A stretch of 25,083 nucleotides of DNA from positions 1 to 25,083 of the forward strand of contig CAYUUP010000014.1 of the NCBI GenBank assembly GCA_964447925.1. The letters are read 5' to 3'. Of the stretch, positions 1-7,757 are shown piece by piece (position 1 is the stretch's first letter; each line of letters opens with the position of its first letter). Position numbers and translations under genes: made by a program. The DNA comes from CAYUUP01 sp964447925. GTDB taxonomy: Bacteria > Bacillota > Clostridia > Oscillospirales > Oscillospiraceae. Below the pieces are notes generated by a model, which saw nothing but the letters and a program-made list of their open reading frames with translations, was not told the origin of the DNA and ran no database searches.

Positions 1-50
1 GAAGCGCTCCGCCCATATCCTTAAATATCTCTATTAAAGGAGTGATTGCC

Positions 51-122
51 ATGAGAGTGCTGAAATACGCCACTTCCCGTGTCAAGCACGACAGATTGGT
101 TAAAAGGCGCTATGCTTTCTAA
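51..122 (+). CDS. possible 23-residue basic peptide
   Basis: An ATG preceded by a good ribosome site (AAAGGAGTG at about 38-46, with a short gap) opens a 23-codon frame ending in TAA. The peptide begins MRVLKYATSR and ends KRRYAF. It is strongly basic, with many Lys and Arg, and has no membrane segment. I do not recognise it. The start of the window lies close by, so no upstream promoter or partner gene can be judged. The strong ribosome site argues for translation, while the very short length argues for caution. It could be a leader peptide or chance. Confidence 0.3.
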   Translation: MRVLKYATSRVKHDRLVKRRYAF

Positions 123-217
123 CAAGGTTGCGCCAGGAGCATTAGTATTAGATGTCAACGTCAAATGAACTGCATTAGCGATCGCAATCGCTACAGATCA
201 AAAAGCCGTGTTCCCGG

Positions 218-246
218 TTGACAACAGGAGGTGAAAAAGGTAAAAT
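218..246 (+). promoter_or_regulatory. vegetative promoter for the asparaginase gene
   Basis: TTGACA at 218-223 and TAAAAT at 241-246 are separated by exactly 17 bases, a near-consensus housekeeping promoter. The predicted start is near 253, about 27 bases ahead of the asparaginase ATG. An inverted repeat, GTTGACA (217-223) and TGTCAAC (249-255), brackets the core promoter. CAACAGG also recurs 30 bases apart (222 and 252), so an operator here is possible. Confidence 0.75.
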
Positions 247-279
247 AGTGTCAACAGGGAGAGAAAGGGGAAGAGTTTT

Positions 280-1275
280 ATGAGCCATGCCGGACACGAT
301 AGCGGCAGTCTTCCACACATTGTCATCTATGCCACAGGCGGCACCATTCAATGCGCAAAGAATGCTGTCAGCGGGAAGGTAGCTCCGGCCATGACGGGGC
401 AGCAGCTCCTGGGTTCGCTGCGGGAGCTGCAGGAGCAATTTGTATTCGAAGTCATAGAACCCTTCACCATGCCCGGTTCTGATTTGACTCTGGAAGAGGG
501 ACTGAAGCTAGTGCAGTCGATCCGTCAGGTACAGCAGCGGCCTGATGTGGATGGCGTGGTTGTGATGCAGGGGACGGATACCATGGATGAAATTCCCTAT
601 TTCGTCCATGTGACCCTGCACTGCGAGAAACCGGTGGTCTTTACCGGCTCCATGAAAAGCTCCCGTGACCTCTATAGTGATGCTCTGGGAAACGTGGTGG
701 GAGCGGCACGTGTGGCTGTATCTCCCCAGTCCCGGGGGCGCGGGGTGCTTGTGTATTTTAATGAGACGATTTTTTCCGCCGCTGATATCAATAAGTACCA
801 CTCCAGCCGTATTGATGCCTTTCACTCCTTCTGCGGGCCGCTGGGTGGCGTGGTGGAGGATCAGGTACACTATTACCGGAAAAACGAACAGGGGGTGATC
901 TACCCAGCAGAACGGGTAGATCTGTTTGTCCCCATTCTCAAGTGCTATGCGGGGGTGGACAACAGTTTGCTGGAGTATCTGCTGGAGCGCAGAGCGGAGG
1001 CTGTGGTCATCGAGGGTTACGGCACGGGCAATATCCCCCACTATATGGCGGAAACGGTGTGCCGGGGTATCCAGCAGGGTATTCCTATGATTATTTCCAC
1101 CCGCTGTGTGGATGGGGAAAGCTATTCCTGCTATGACTATACAGGAGGAGGCGCACAGATGGAGCAGTGCGGCGCGATTCTGAGCGGTGCGCTAAACGCG
1201 ATTAAGAGCCGCATCAAAGTAATCGCTATGTTGGCCTGCGGCATGGATGTGGAACAGATTAGAGCTGCTTTCTGA
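280..1275 (+). CDS. L-asparaginase, type I-like
   Basis: A 331-residue asparaginase/glutaminase-family protein that hydrolyses L-asparagine to aspartate and ammonia. The N-terminal motif ATGGTIQ places a catalytic Thr at residue 22. The second signature, MQGTDTMDE, gives the Thr-Asp pair at about 99-100. There is no signal peptide, so it should be cytoplasmic, and the length matches the usual 320-350 residues of the family. The C-terminal third (GYGTGNIP and the Ser/Tyr-rich stretch after it) fits the small asparaginase domain. The start is supported by an AAAGGGGAAG ribosome site just upstream. The gene stands alone behind its own promoter. Family assignment is firm, but substrate preference (Asn versus Gln) cannot be read from sequence. 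Confidence 0.93.
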   Translation: MSHAGHDSGSLPHIVIYATGGTIQCAKNAVSGKVAPAMTGQQLLGSLRELQEQFVFEVIEPFTMPGSDLTLEEGLKLVQSIRQVQQRPDVDGVVVMQGTDTMDEIPYFVHVTLHCEKPVVFTGSMKSSRDLYSDALGNVVGAARVAVSPQSRGRGVLVYFNETIFSAADINKYHSSRIDAFHSFCGPLGGVVEDQVHYYRKNEQGVIYPAERVDLFVPILKCYAGVDNSLLEYLLERRAEAVVIEGYGTGNIPHYMAETVCRGIQQGIPMIISTRCVDGESYSCYDYTGGGAQMEQCGAILSGALNAIKSRIKVIAMLACGMDVEQIRAAF

Positions 1276-1375
1276 GATCCGTACAGGAGCGGGCGCTGCG
1301 CGGAATTTACTGATTAGAGCAATACCAGTAGGGGAATACCTGATGGCTGCTCTCCGGGAATGGATTGCGGAGCCC

Positions 1376-1564
1376 CTAAAAATCCAGCGGCGGCAGCGCT
1401 GTGGAGCAAAGGCTCTGATAGGACTCCCACTCTTCCAGCGTTATGGGAGCAGTGGGCATCAGGCCAGTGCAGTCCATGGCGGAGGCGGCGCTGGAAATCT
1501 GGGGGAAAAAGTCGAAGGGCAGCGAAATATCAGGCCGCCTTGGTGGTTCCTTAAAAATACGCAT
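1376..1564 (-). CDS. small protein with a CTGLMP...EEWESY motif
   Basis: A 62-residue frame on the minus strand in an otherwise gene-poor region. A GGGAGGG ribosome site lies about 7-8 bases ahead of the ATG, and no other gene covers it. The N-terminal half is Pro/Phe-rich. The C-terminal half carries MDCTGLMPTAP followed by EEWESYQSL. From memory, a CTGL-x-P...E-x-E-S/A-Y pattern recurs in small uncharacterised clostridial proteins, but this could not be checked. It has no membrane segment or signal peptide. Its ribosome site forms one arm of a 10-bp perfect inverted repeat (1569-1605), so translation may be controlled by RNA folding. Overlapping plus-strand frames lack a ribosome site and are treated as shadows. 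Confidence 0.55.
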   Translation of the reverse strand: MRIFKEPPRRPDISLPFDFFPQISSAASAMDCTGLMPTAPITLEEWESYQSLCSTALPPLDF

Positions 1565-1568
1565 AAAG

Positions 1569-1605
1569 TATCCCTCCCGTTACAGTATGCCTCCGGGGAG
1601 GGATA
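1569..1605 (-). promoter_or_regulatory. hairpin covering the ribosome site of the small protein
   Basis: TATCCCTCCC (1569-1578) and GGGAGGGATA (1596-1605) are perfect inverted repeats with a 17-base loop. In the minus-strand RNA the 3' arm contains the ribosome site and ends four to five bases before the ATG. Folding would hide the site from ribosomes. Confidence 0.5.
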
Positions 1606-1628
1606 ATTATTTGAAAAATTTTAGAGCA

Positions 1629-1665
1629 GATGGGGGTGGGGCAGACGGCGGATGAAGCCCCCATC
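1629..1665. repeat. inverted repeat, possible hairpin
   Basis: GATGGGGG (1629-1636) pairs with CCCCCATC (1658-1665). Neither side has a clear T run directly after it, so a terminator call is not justified. Confidence 0.35.
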
Positions 1666-1757
1666 ACATCAGTTGCCAGGGGAGAGGATCGGTTCCTCAA
1701 GGGTCTACTCATACAAAAAAGTATGTTTATGCTATCAATTTATAGGCTAACAATATA

Positions 1758-1790
1758 GAGGTGCGGCAGCGCTTTGAACTGTCGCACCTC
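1758..1790 (+). terminator. terminator-like hairpin without an obvious upstream gene
   Basis: GAGGTGCGGCAG (1758-1769) pairs with CTGTCGCACCTC (1779-1790) over 12 positions with one G-U pair and a 9-base loop, followed by TTT. No plus-strand gene lies between asparaginase (ends 1275) and this point. It either ends a long asparaginase transcript or a short RNA. Confidence 0.45.
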
Positions 1791-1863
1791 TTTGGCGTCC
1801 AGATGCTTTCTATCGGCGCTTGAAGCCATGTAAATCAAGGCTCCGGCCAATACCACTGCTTCC

Positions 1864-1888
1864 CCCGGCATCCTTTGGATGCGCCGGG
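1864..1888. repeat. GC-rich bulged hairpin
   Basis: CCCGGCATCC and GGATGCGCCGGG pair around a TTT loop with a two-base bulge. A perfect A/T palindrome (GAAAATT-A-AATTTTC, about 1907-1921) follows. No clear terminator T run is present. The role is unknown. Confidence 0.3.
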
Positions 1889-1960
1889 AATTCAGACGCT
1901 GGGAAGAAAATTAAATTTTCCTGAAGAAAGTAGTTATAACACAATTATGTAACATCTATA

Positions 1961-1969
1961 TGGTATGAT
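1961..1969 (+). promoter_or_regulatory. possible extended -10 promoter of the two-component operon
   Basis: TGGTATGAT is an extended -10 element (TG-N-TATGAT) about 100 bases ahead of the response regulator. No good -35 hexamer is visible. The same word occurs in the sortase promoter at 21979-21987. Confidence 0.35.
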
Positions 1970-2072
1970 ATCAATATGAGCCAGTCACCAGCCGCCCGGC
2001 GGCGGCCTGCGTGAAAATATAAGAACCGGGCGCAGTTCGACAAGATAACAGACCGAACGGAGGGAGAGCCTT

Positions 2073-2732
2073 ATGCCAAGAGTCCTGATTATAGAGGATG
2101 AAAAGCCCATATCCAATCTGATTTATACTACACTGGTCCAGGAAAAATATGAATGCGAATGTGCCTTCGATGGGGGCCAAGGGGCAAATCTCATCGAACA
2201 AAACAACTACGATTTGATTCTGCTGGATTTAATGCTGCCGGTGATTGGCGGCTATGACCTGCTGGAATTTATACGCTGTAGAAGTACCCCTGTGATTATT
2301 ATCTCTGCCATGGGACAGGTGAAGGATCGCATCCGGGGGCTGCGGCTGGGGGCGGATGACTATCTGGTTAAGCCCTTTCAAATTGGCGAGCTGATGGCCC
2401 GTGTTGAGTCTGTCCTCCGACGGGCGGGTAAGCTCAAGCAGGTGCTGACGGTGAAGGACGTGGAGGTCAATTTGATGTCCCATACTGTGACCAAGGCGGG
2501 ACAGGTGGTTGAACTCACCCGGAAGGAGTACGGTCTGCTGGTGGAGCTGATGCGTAATCGCAACGCTGCTATGAGCCGGGAATATCTCTATGAAACGGTG
2601 TGGGAGGAGGAATATACCGGATCCACCCGTACACTGGATTCTCACATTCAGCGGTTGCGGAAAAAGCTGGACTGGGGCGATGTGATCCGCACGGTCTTCC
2701 GGCTGGGCTACCGGCTGGAGGACAGGCCGTGA
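2073..2732 (+). CDS. OmpR/PhoB-type response regulator
   Basis: A 219-residue DNA-binding response regulator. Residues 1-115 form the receiver domain: acidic pocket at E8-D9-E10, phospho-acceptor D52 in the LLDLMLP motif, S78 at the switch position and K100 in LVKPF. Residues about 125-218 form an OmpR-type winged helix, with ELTRKEYGLL, TLDSHIQRLRKKL and the VFRLGYRL hairpin. It should be phosphorylated by the kinase encoded 47 bases downstream. The start follows a CGGAGGGAG ribosome site, and the next gene has almost the same leader (GGGGGAGAGCC). The DNA target is not evident from sequence. Autoregulation of the three-gene operon is common in this family but is inferred here. Confidence 0.93.
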   Translation: MPRVLIIEDEKPISNLIYTTLVQEKYECECAFDGGQGANLIEQNNYDLILLDLMLPVIGGYDLLEFIRCRSTPVIIISAMGQVKDRIRGLRLGADDYLVKPFQIGELMARVESVLRRAGKLKQVLTVKDVEVNLMSHTVTKAGQVVELTRKEYGLLVELMRNRNAAMSREYLYETVWEEEYTGSTRTLDSHIQRLRKKLDWGDVIRTVFRLGYRLEDRP

Positions 2733-2779
2733 TTAACCCGGTGGGCGGAATTTCATACAGAGCATAGGGGGAGAGCCGT

Positions 2780-4234
2780 ATGAAGTTTTTCCTAAAGCTG
2801 TTCTTCTGTATGGTGCTGGCGCTGACTGTTGCGCTCTCTGTTACCTCCCAACTGATTGTGACAAGAACCCTGGATGAGAATATCAGCCGGGAGGTGGAGA
2901 ACCAGCTCAGCCAGTACTGTATGGTAAAGTACAGCCTGCAATCGGGCATCCTGATTGTCTGGCAGAACAGCCAGAATATGTCAGACAGCGACATCAGCGA
3001 GGTGGCAGAGCAGGCCAGCGCCCTGCTGGAGCAGGGGACTGAGCTGACGGTATTTGACCAGACAGGGGAGGAGATCTATTCTGGCGGGGAGACAGTCTCC
3101 TGGGAATGTCTCACTGATGTGGGGGACACCGGATCCGCTGTCTATACTATCTCAGAGGAGGGCGGGGCCTACCGGCTGACGGTTTATGGCCCGGTAGAGC
3201 AGAGCGGCCAGAATCTGGTGCTTGTGCTGGAAAGAGATATCACCGAGGTTTTTGCCTCTGCCCAGTCCCTGCGGGAGATCTGCCGTGGGGTCTATGTTCT
3301 GGTGTTTATACTGGCCACCCTGCTGTGGCTGGGGATGAGTTATGTATTGATTCGGCCTGTCAAGGAGCTGGAACGGGCCACCCGCGCCCTGGCGGAGGGA
3401 CATCTGGAGAGCCGGGCGGAGATCAAAAGCCAGGACGAGTTGGGGGATCTGGGTCGATCCTTCAATGCTATGGCGAACGTTTTGGAGGAAAAGGTGGAGT
3501 TGCTGGAGGAGACTGCCCAGCAGCGGGAGACTTTTGTGGCCAACTTCGCCCATGAGTTAAAGACCCCCCTGACGTCCATCATCGGCTATGCTGACGCTCT
3601 GCTCCAGGAGCGGCAGCTGGACGGGGAGCAGGCACGGGCAGCTGCCGGATACATTATGAGTGAGGGAATGCGGCTGGAAGCCATGTCCTTCAAGCTGCTG
3701 GAGATGACGGTACTGAAGAAGCAAGATTTCCTGCTGGAGGATGTGGAGATGGAGAGCTTTCTCCGGGATATCCGGGAAACGCTGCGGCCAGTGGCTGCCC
3801 AGCGGGGCGTCCGTCTGGAGGTCCGTTGGGAGATGCTCTGGTGCCGGATGGAGTGCGATCTGCTAAAGACACTGGTGCTGAATCTGGCGGACAATGGCAT
3901 GAAATATGGCGGGACTGTCCTGGTCATTACCGGCCAGCAGGCAGAGGAGCGCTGCCGCTTGACGGTGGAGGATAACGGCATCGGCATCGGGCCAGAAGAG
4001 CTTTCCCAGGTGACAGAGCCATTTTATATGGTGGATAAGTCCAGAGCCAGAAAGTCCCACGGGGCCGGGCTGGGTTTGACACTATGCCGGGAGATTGCCC
4101 GCATCCACGGATCGGATCTGCATATAGAGAGCAGCCTGGGAGAGGGTACCCGGGTCTGGATCGAATTGGAAATGTCTCCCGAACCGGCGGGGGGATTGGA
4201 GAAAGAGAGGGGGGAACAGAATGCTGCGGAATAA
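2780..4234 (+). CDS. membrane sensor histidine kinase
   Basis: A 484-residue kinase partner of the adjacent response regulator. In order it has a first membrane segment (about residues 5-25), an extracytoplasmic sensor region (about 30-170), a second membrane segment (about 172-192), a HAMP linker ending near 245, a HisKA helix with phospho-acceptor H258 in FAHELKTP, and an ATP-binding domain. The last shows N-box residues (NLADN, 368-372), the G1 box DNGIGIG from D398, and the G2 box GAGLGL near 428. All catalytic motifs are intact. The extracellular region has no domain I can name, so the signal is unknown. Its 3' end overlaps the start of the next gene by 14 bases, indicating translational coupling. 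Confidence 0.92.
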   Translation: MKFFLKLFFCMVLALTVALSVTSQLIVTRTLDENISREVENQLSQYCMVKYSLQSGILIVWQNSQNMSDSDISEVAEQASALLEQGTELTVFDQTGEEIYSGGETVSWECLTDVGDTGSAVYTISEEGGAYRLTVYGPVEQSGQNLVLVLERDITEVFASAQSLREICRGVYVLVFILATLLWLGMSYVLIRPVKELERATRALAEGHLESRAEIKSQDELGDLGRSFNAMANVLEEKVELLEETAQQRETFVANFAHELKTPLTSIIGYADALLQERQLDGEQARAAAGYIMSEGMRLEAMSFKLLEMTVLKKQDFLLEDVEMESFLRDIRETLRPVAAQRGVRLEVRWEMLWCRMECDLLKTLVLNLADNGMKYGGTVLVITGQQAEERCRLTVEDNGIGIGPEELSQVTEPFYMVDKSRARKSHGAGLGLTLCREIARIHGSDLHIESSLGEGTRVWIELEMSPEPAGGLEKERGEQNAAE

Positions 4235-5063
4235 GGTCATTCCCATCGCCTTGCCCCTTTTGGGTATCCTGCTCCTCTTTGGACTTGGGCTGCTGCTTCC
4301 CGGCTGGATGACAGAGCGGGTGGGAGAGAACTATCTGGGCGGTTCCACCGCCGTTTCCCTGACAGAGGTGAGTCCCTACGGCGAAAGCGCGGCCCTATAC
4401 CAGAAGCGGATAGAGCAAGTGCAATATGACGGCAGTCTGCAATTGTATTACCTTGAAGATGTCTCCAATTATGACGTTTATGATATTGAGGGAGAGGCCG
4501 GGGACTGGGAGGGGTTGCCATTCAAGTCCTATCAGGAGGCAAGCGGCTGGTACTGGGGCCAGGAATTTCTTGCGCGTTGGGCAGAATCCTTCGGCGGAGG
4601 GGGCGCCAACGAGACGGTACTCCTTTATCGGAATGAGAGCGGCAAACCGTCCGGCTGGTATATTGCCTATGGTTTATATGCGGAAGAGGAAACCTGCTGC
4701 CTGGAGGTCTGGCTGGATGGCTATACTGGATTGCCGATGAAAGTGGTACTGGATGGATTCACCTATTCATACAGCGGCGTAATGCTGGAAATCTTCGCGG
4801 ACTGGCTGAGTCAGCTTTTTCGGGAGAACTTCAGCCTGGACTTTGACCTGACACCGGAGGAGCAGTCTGCGGAGATTATGGATCGGATCGCCGCCCAGAG
4901 TGCCAGCGGCATGACGGATTCCGGCAATGAATATCACAGCGATGTGGAGTATACCCTCGAAGCCAGCAGCCACGGACTGGTGGCGCAGCTTACCTGCGGT
5001 GGCCAGTATTATTATTACAAGGACGTAGCGTACAATTATTATCTGTGCTTTACCTTTGTGTGA
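4221..5063 (+). CDS. N-terminally anchored exported protein, unknown function
   Basis: A 280-residue protein starting inside the end of the kinase gene (14-base overlap, ribosome site GAGAGGGGGG). Residues about 5-27 form one hydrophobic membrane segment, and the rest should lie outside the cell. The body is acidic and unusually rich in Tyr, Trp and Gly, with repeated aromatic pairs (SGWYWGQ, SGWYIAYGLY, YYYYKDVAYNYY). There is no lipobox cysteine and no catalytic motif I recognise. Position in the operon suggests it assists or reports to the kinase, or is the operon's main output. That is inference from context only. A strong terminator follows. Confidence 0.8.
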   Translation: MLRNKVIPIALPLLGILLLFGLGLLLPGWMTERVGENYLGGSTAVSLTEVSPYGESAALYQKRIEQVQYDGSLQLYYLEDVSNYDVYDIEGEAGDWEGLPFKSYQEASGWYWGQEFLARWAESFGGGGANETVLLYRNESGKPSGWYIAYGLYAEEETCCLEVWLDGYTGLPMKVVLDGFTYSYSGVMLEIFADWLSQLFRENFSLDFDLTPEEQSAEIMDRIAAQSASGMTDSGNEYHSDVEYTLEASSHGLVAQLTCGGQYYYYKDVAYNYYLCFTFV

Positions 5064-5104
5064 CGGGGAAATCATCATCTTATCCGCTTGTGAAAGCTGC
5101 TGTG

Positions 5105-5145
5105 AAAATGGGAGGGGCGCTGCTGGCAGCGTCCCCTCCCATTTT
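5105..5145 (+). terminator. strong intrinsic terminator of the two-component operon
   Basis: AAAATGGGAGGGG pairs with CCCCTCCCATTTT, and inside it CGCTG pairs with CAGCG around CTGG. The A and T flanks make it usable on both strands. It lies about 40 bases after the third gene of the operon. Confidence 0.85.
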
Positions 5146-5208
5146 ACTCAACTGTAAATATGCCAAGTTTCCAGCAGCACGGTGCAATCTTTTTGTCACC
5201 TTCCCTTC

Positions 5209-5237
5209 TTGCCTTTAATATGATAAATTGTTATAAT
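5209..5237 (+). promoter_or_regulatory. promoter of serC-serA
   Basis: TTGCCT (5209-5214), a 17-base spacer and a perfect TATAAT (5232-5237). Transcription should begin near 5244, giving a leader of about 70 bases. The possible ATG at 5236 lies before this start, which supports 5314 as the true serC start. Confidence 0.7.
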
Positions 5238-5313
5238 GTTAAATAACTATATATTGAGAGCGGCGGACTTCTCCAGAGGCCAGGCAGCTCACAGAAAGGA
5301 GAGCAGACTCATT

Positions 5314-6399
5314 ATGAGTGAAGATCGCATTTTCAACTTTTCTGCCGGCCCGTCCATGCTGCCGCTGCCTGTGCTGGAGCGTGCCGGGAGGGAGATCACG
5401 AATTATCAGGGTTCCGGTATGTCCGTGATGGAGATGAGCCACCGCTCCAAGGTGTTCCAGAAAATATTTGACGATACCCAGGCAAAGTTCCGCCGTTTGA
5501 TGAATGTGCCAGAGGATTATGCTATTCTCTTCCTGCAAGGGGGCGCCTCCAGCCAATTCTCCATGGCCCCGCTGAACCTCATCAGCAGGACGGGCGAGGC
5601 GGACTATGTGGTGACGGGCAATTTCTCAAATATCGCCTATAAGGAAGCCCGGAAGTACGGCAAGATCAACTTGGCGGCATCTTCTGCCGATAAGAACCAC
5701 ACCTATATTCCCTCTCAGGGGCAGTTGAAGCTGGGAGCGGACGCCAGCTATTTCTATTACTGTGCCAACAACACCGTCTATGGCACCGAGTGGCAGTATG
5801 TTCCGGAGACGGGGAATGTACCCCTGGTCTGTGATATGTCCTCCGACATCCTGTCCCGTCGGGTAGACATCTCCAAATACGGCGTCATTTTTGCCGGGGC
5901 ACAGAAGAACATGGCTCCGGCTGGCCTGACTGTGGCTATCGTCAAGAAAGAACTGGCCGGCCATGAACTGGCCTATACCCCGCTGATGATGAGTTACAAG
6001 ACCATGATCGACAAGGACTCCATGTACAATACCCCGCCCTGCTGGTGCATCTATATGCTGGGGCTGGTGCTGGACTGGCTGGAGGAGCAGGGCGGCGTCC
6101 CCGGCATGGAGAAGCTCAAACACGGCAAGGCCCAGATGCTGTATGATGTCATCGACAATTCCAGGCTGTTCACCTGCCCGGTGGAGATTGGCTCCCGTTC
6201 CGACATGAACGTGGTCTTTAACTCCGCCACCCCGGAGCTGGACGCCAAATTTGTGGCGGAGAGTACCGCTGTGGGATTCTCCAACCTGAAAGGCCACCGT
6301 TCTGTGGGCGGTATGCGAGCCTCCATCTACAACGCCATGCCGGTGGAAGGGGTGGAAGCCTTATGTGACTTCATCCAAAAATTCGAGCGGGAGAACTAA
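5314..6399 (+). CDS. serC: phosphoserine aminotransferase
   Basis: A 361-residue class V PLP enzyme that converts 3-phosphohydroxypyruvate and glutamate to phosphoserine and 2-oxoglutarate, the second step of serine synthesis. It begins with the family signature FNFSAGPSMLP. The PLP lysine is K198 in FAGAQKNMAP, and GHRSVGGMRAS near the C-terminus is also typical. Length matches the usual 360. The frame is open upstream to 5236, but that start precedes the predicted transcription start and adds 26 residues foreign to the family. The ATG at 5314 follows AAAGGAGA. serA follows after 56 bases and shares the transcript. No serB is present in the window. Confidence 0.95.
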   Translation: MSEDRIFNFSAGPSMLPLPVLERAGREITNYQGSGMSVMEMSHRSKVFQKIFDDTQAKFRRLMNVPEDYAILFLQGGASSQFSMAPLNLISRTGEADYVVTGNFSNIAYKEARKYGKINLAASSADKNHTYIPSQGQLKLGADASYFYYCANNTVYGTEWQYVPETGNVPLVCDMSSDILSRRVDISKYGVIFAGAQKNMAPAGLTVAIVKKELAGHELAYTPLMMSYKTMIDKDSMYNTPPCWCIYMLGLVLDWLEEQGGVPGMEKLKHGKAQMLYDVIDNSRLFTCPVEIGSRSDMNVVFNSATPELDAKFVAESTAVGFSNLKGHRSVGGMRASIYNAMPVEGVEALCDFIQKFEREN

Positions 6400-6416
6400 T
6401 TTTGAACGGACTCGCC

Positions 6417-6438
6417 GGGGCTGCTGCCTGGCAGCCCC
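6417..6438 (+). repeat. intercistronic hairpin between serC and serA
   Basis: GGGGCTGC (6417-6424) and GCAGCCCC (6431-6438) form a perfect 8-bp stem with a 6-base loop, just ahead of the serA ribosome site (AAGGAG). No T run follows, so it more likely affects RNA stability or the ratio of the two proteins than termination. Confidence 0.5.
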
Positions 6439-6455
6439 CGAAGGAGTGAAAGACT

Positions 6456-7625
6456 ATGTTTCGTATCAAGACATTTAATAAGATTTCTAACGTGGGTCTG
6501 CAGAAGCTGGATAAGGCCAGCTTCCAGGTCAGCGCTGATTTTGAGCAGTACGAGGGCATCCTGGTGCGTTCAGCCAACCTCCACGATCTGGAGTTTCCCA
6601 AAGAGTTGCGGGCTATTGCCCGGGCCGGTGCGGGAACTAATAACATCCCCATCGACCGCTGCTCGGAGAACGGCATTGTGGTCTTCAACACCCCCGGTGC
6701 CAATGCCAATGCCGTAAAGGAACTGTGCATTGCTGCCATGCTGGCTGCCAGCCGGGACATCATGGGCGGCTCTGCTTGGTGCCGCAAGCAGGTGGAGGAC
6801 GGCGTTGACATCACTAGCGTGGTGGAGCAGGGCAAGGCTGCTTTCAGCGGCCCGGAGATTCGGGGTAAGGTGCTGGGCGTCATCGGCCTGGGAGCTATCG
6901 GCGCGCTGGTGGCCAACGCAGCCATTGCCCTGGGTATGGAGGTCTACGGCTATGACCCCTATCTGTCGGTAGACGCCGCTCTAGGGCTGGACAGCCGGGT
7001 GCATCATGTGGTTAAGCTGGAGGATATCTATCAGAACGCCGATTATATCACCTTGCACATCCCCTATAACTCAGAGACGGACAGCATCATCGACGCCGAG
7101 GCTATTTCCAAGATGAAGGGCAATGTCCGCATCATCAACTTGGCGCGGGGCGAACTGGTGGACAGTGAGGCCATTGTGACGGCGCTGGAGAGCGGTCGGG
7201 TGGCTTGCTACGTCACTGACTTCCCCAATAACACTCTGACACTGGCTAGGAATGTGGTACCCCTGCCCCATCTGGGAGCATCATCTCCGGAGAGTGAGGA
7301 GAACTGCGCCGTTATGGCCGCCTGCGAGATCGCCGATTATCTGGAGAGCGGCAATATTACCAACTCGGTGAACCTGCCCAATGTCAGTATGCCCCGTACC
7401 GGGGCTGCCCGGATCTGCGTCATCCACCGAAATGTCCCCGCTATGTTGAATACCATCATGGGAGTGGTTTCCGCTCAGAATGTCAATGTAGAGAACATGA
7501 TTAACAAATCCAAGGGCGAATATGCTTACACCATGCTGGATGTGAATCAGAAGGTGGACAGAGGCCTGAAGGATGAGCTGATGGCTGTGGAGAACGTCTG
7601 CCGGGTGCGGATTTTGCAATCCTGA
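6456..7625 (+). CDS. serA: D-3-phosphoglycerate dehydrogenase
   Basis: A 389-residue NAD-dependent dehydrogenase that makes 3-phosphohydroxypyruvate, the first step of serine synthesis. The Rossmann motif GLGAIG lies at 144-149, the substrate Arg at about 231 (NLARGELVD), and the catalytic His in PHLGASSPES. A C-terminal ACT domain from about residue 318 (ICVIHRNVPAMLNTIMG) suggests allosteric control, in this family usually feedback by serine. It is the short form, without the extra domain of 525-residue types. The start follows CCGAAGGAGTG. It is the second gene after serC and ends at the palindromic terminator. Confidence 0.95.
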   Translation: MFRIKTFNKISNVGLQKLDKASFQVSADFEQYEGILVRSANLHDLEFPKELRAIARAGAGTNNIPIDRCSENGIVVFNTPGANANAVKELCIAAMLAASRDIMGGSAWCRKQVEDGVDITSVVEQGKAAFSGPEIRGKVLGVIGLGAIGALVANAAIALGMEVYGYDPYLSVDAALGLDSRVHHVVKLEDIYQNADYITLHIPYNSETDSIIDAEAISKMKGNVRIINLARGELVDSEAIVTALESGRVACYVTDFPNNTLTLARNVVPLPHLGASSPESEENCAVMAACEIADYLESGNITNSVNLPNVSMPRTGAARICVIHRNVPAMLNTIMGVVSAQNVNVENMINKSKGEYAYTMLDVNQKVDRGLKDELMAVENVCRVRILQS

Positions 7626-7659
7626 GGATGTCGCTGCGAAAATTCTGTCTAAAGCTGAA

Positions 7660-7691
7660 AAAGGGGCTGTCACGTACGTGACAGCCCCTTT
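7660..7691. terminator. bidirectional terminator between serA and the ilv-operon tail
   Basis: A perfect 32-base palindrome with 16-base arms: AAAGGGGCTGTCACGT and its complement, flanked by A's and T's. It sits between convergent transcripts and should end both. Confidence 0.85.
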
Positions 7692-7757
7692 GCTTGTGTT
7701 CCTTGTTTGGGAGGGAGAGGTAAAAACCGACCCCCGAGTGGAATCGCTGTTATGCTG

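Noticed and set aside
1247..1606. A 119-residue plus-strand frame after the asparaginase
   Set aside because: It starts out of frame within the asparaginase gene with no ribosome site and lies over the better-supported minus-strand small protein.
1907..1930. CodY-like box near the A/T palindrome ahead of the response regulator
   Set aside because: The match to AATTTTCWGAAAATT breaks down after the first half, and these organisms may lack CodY.
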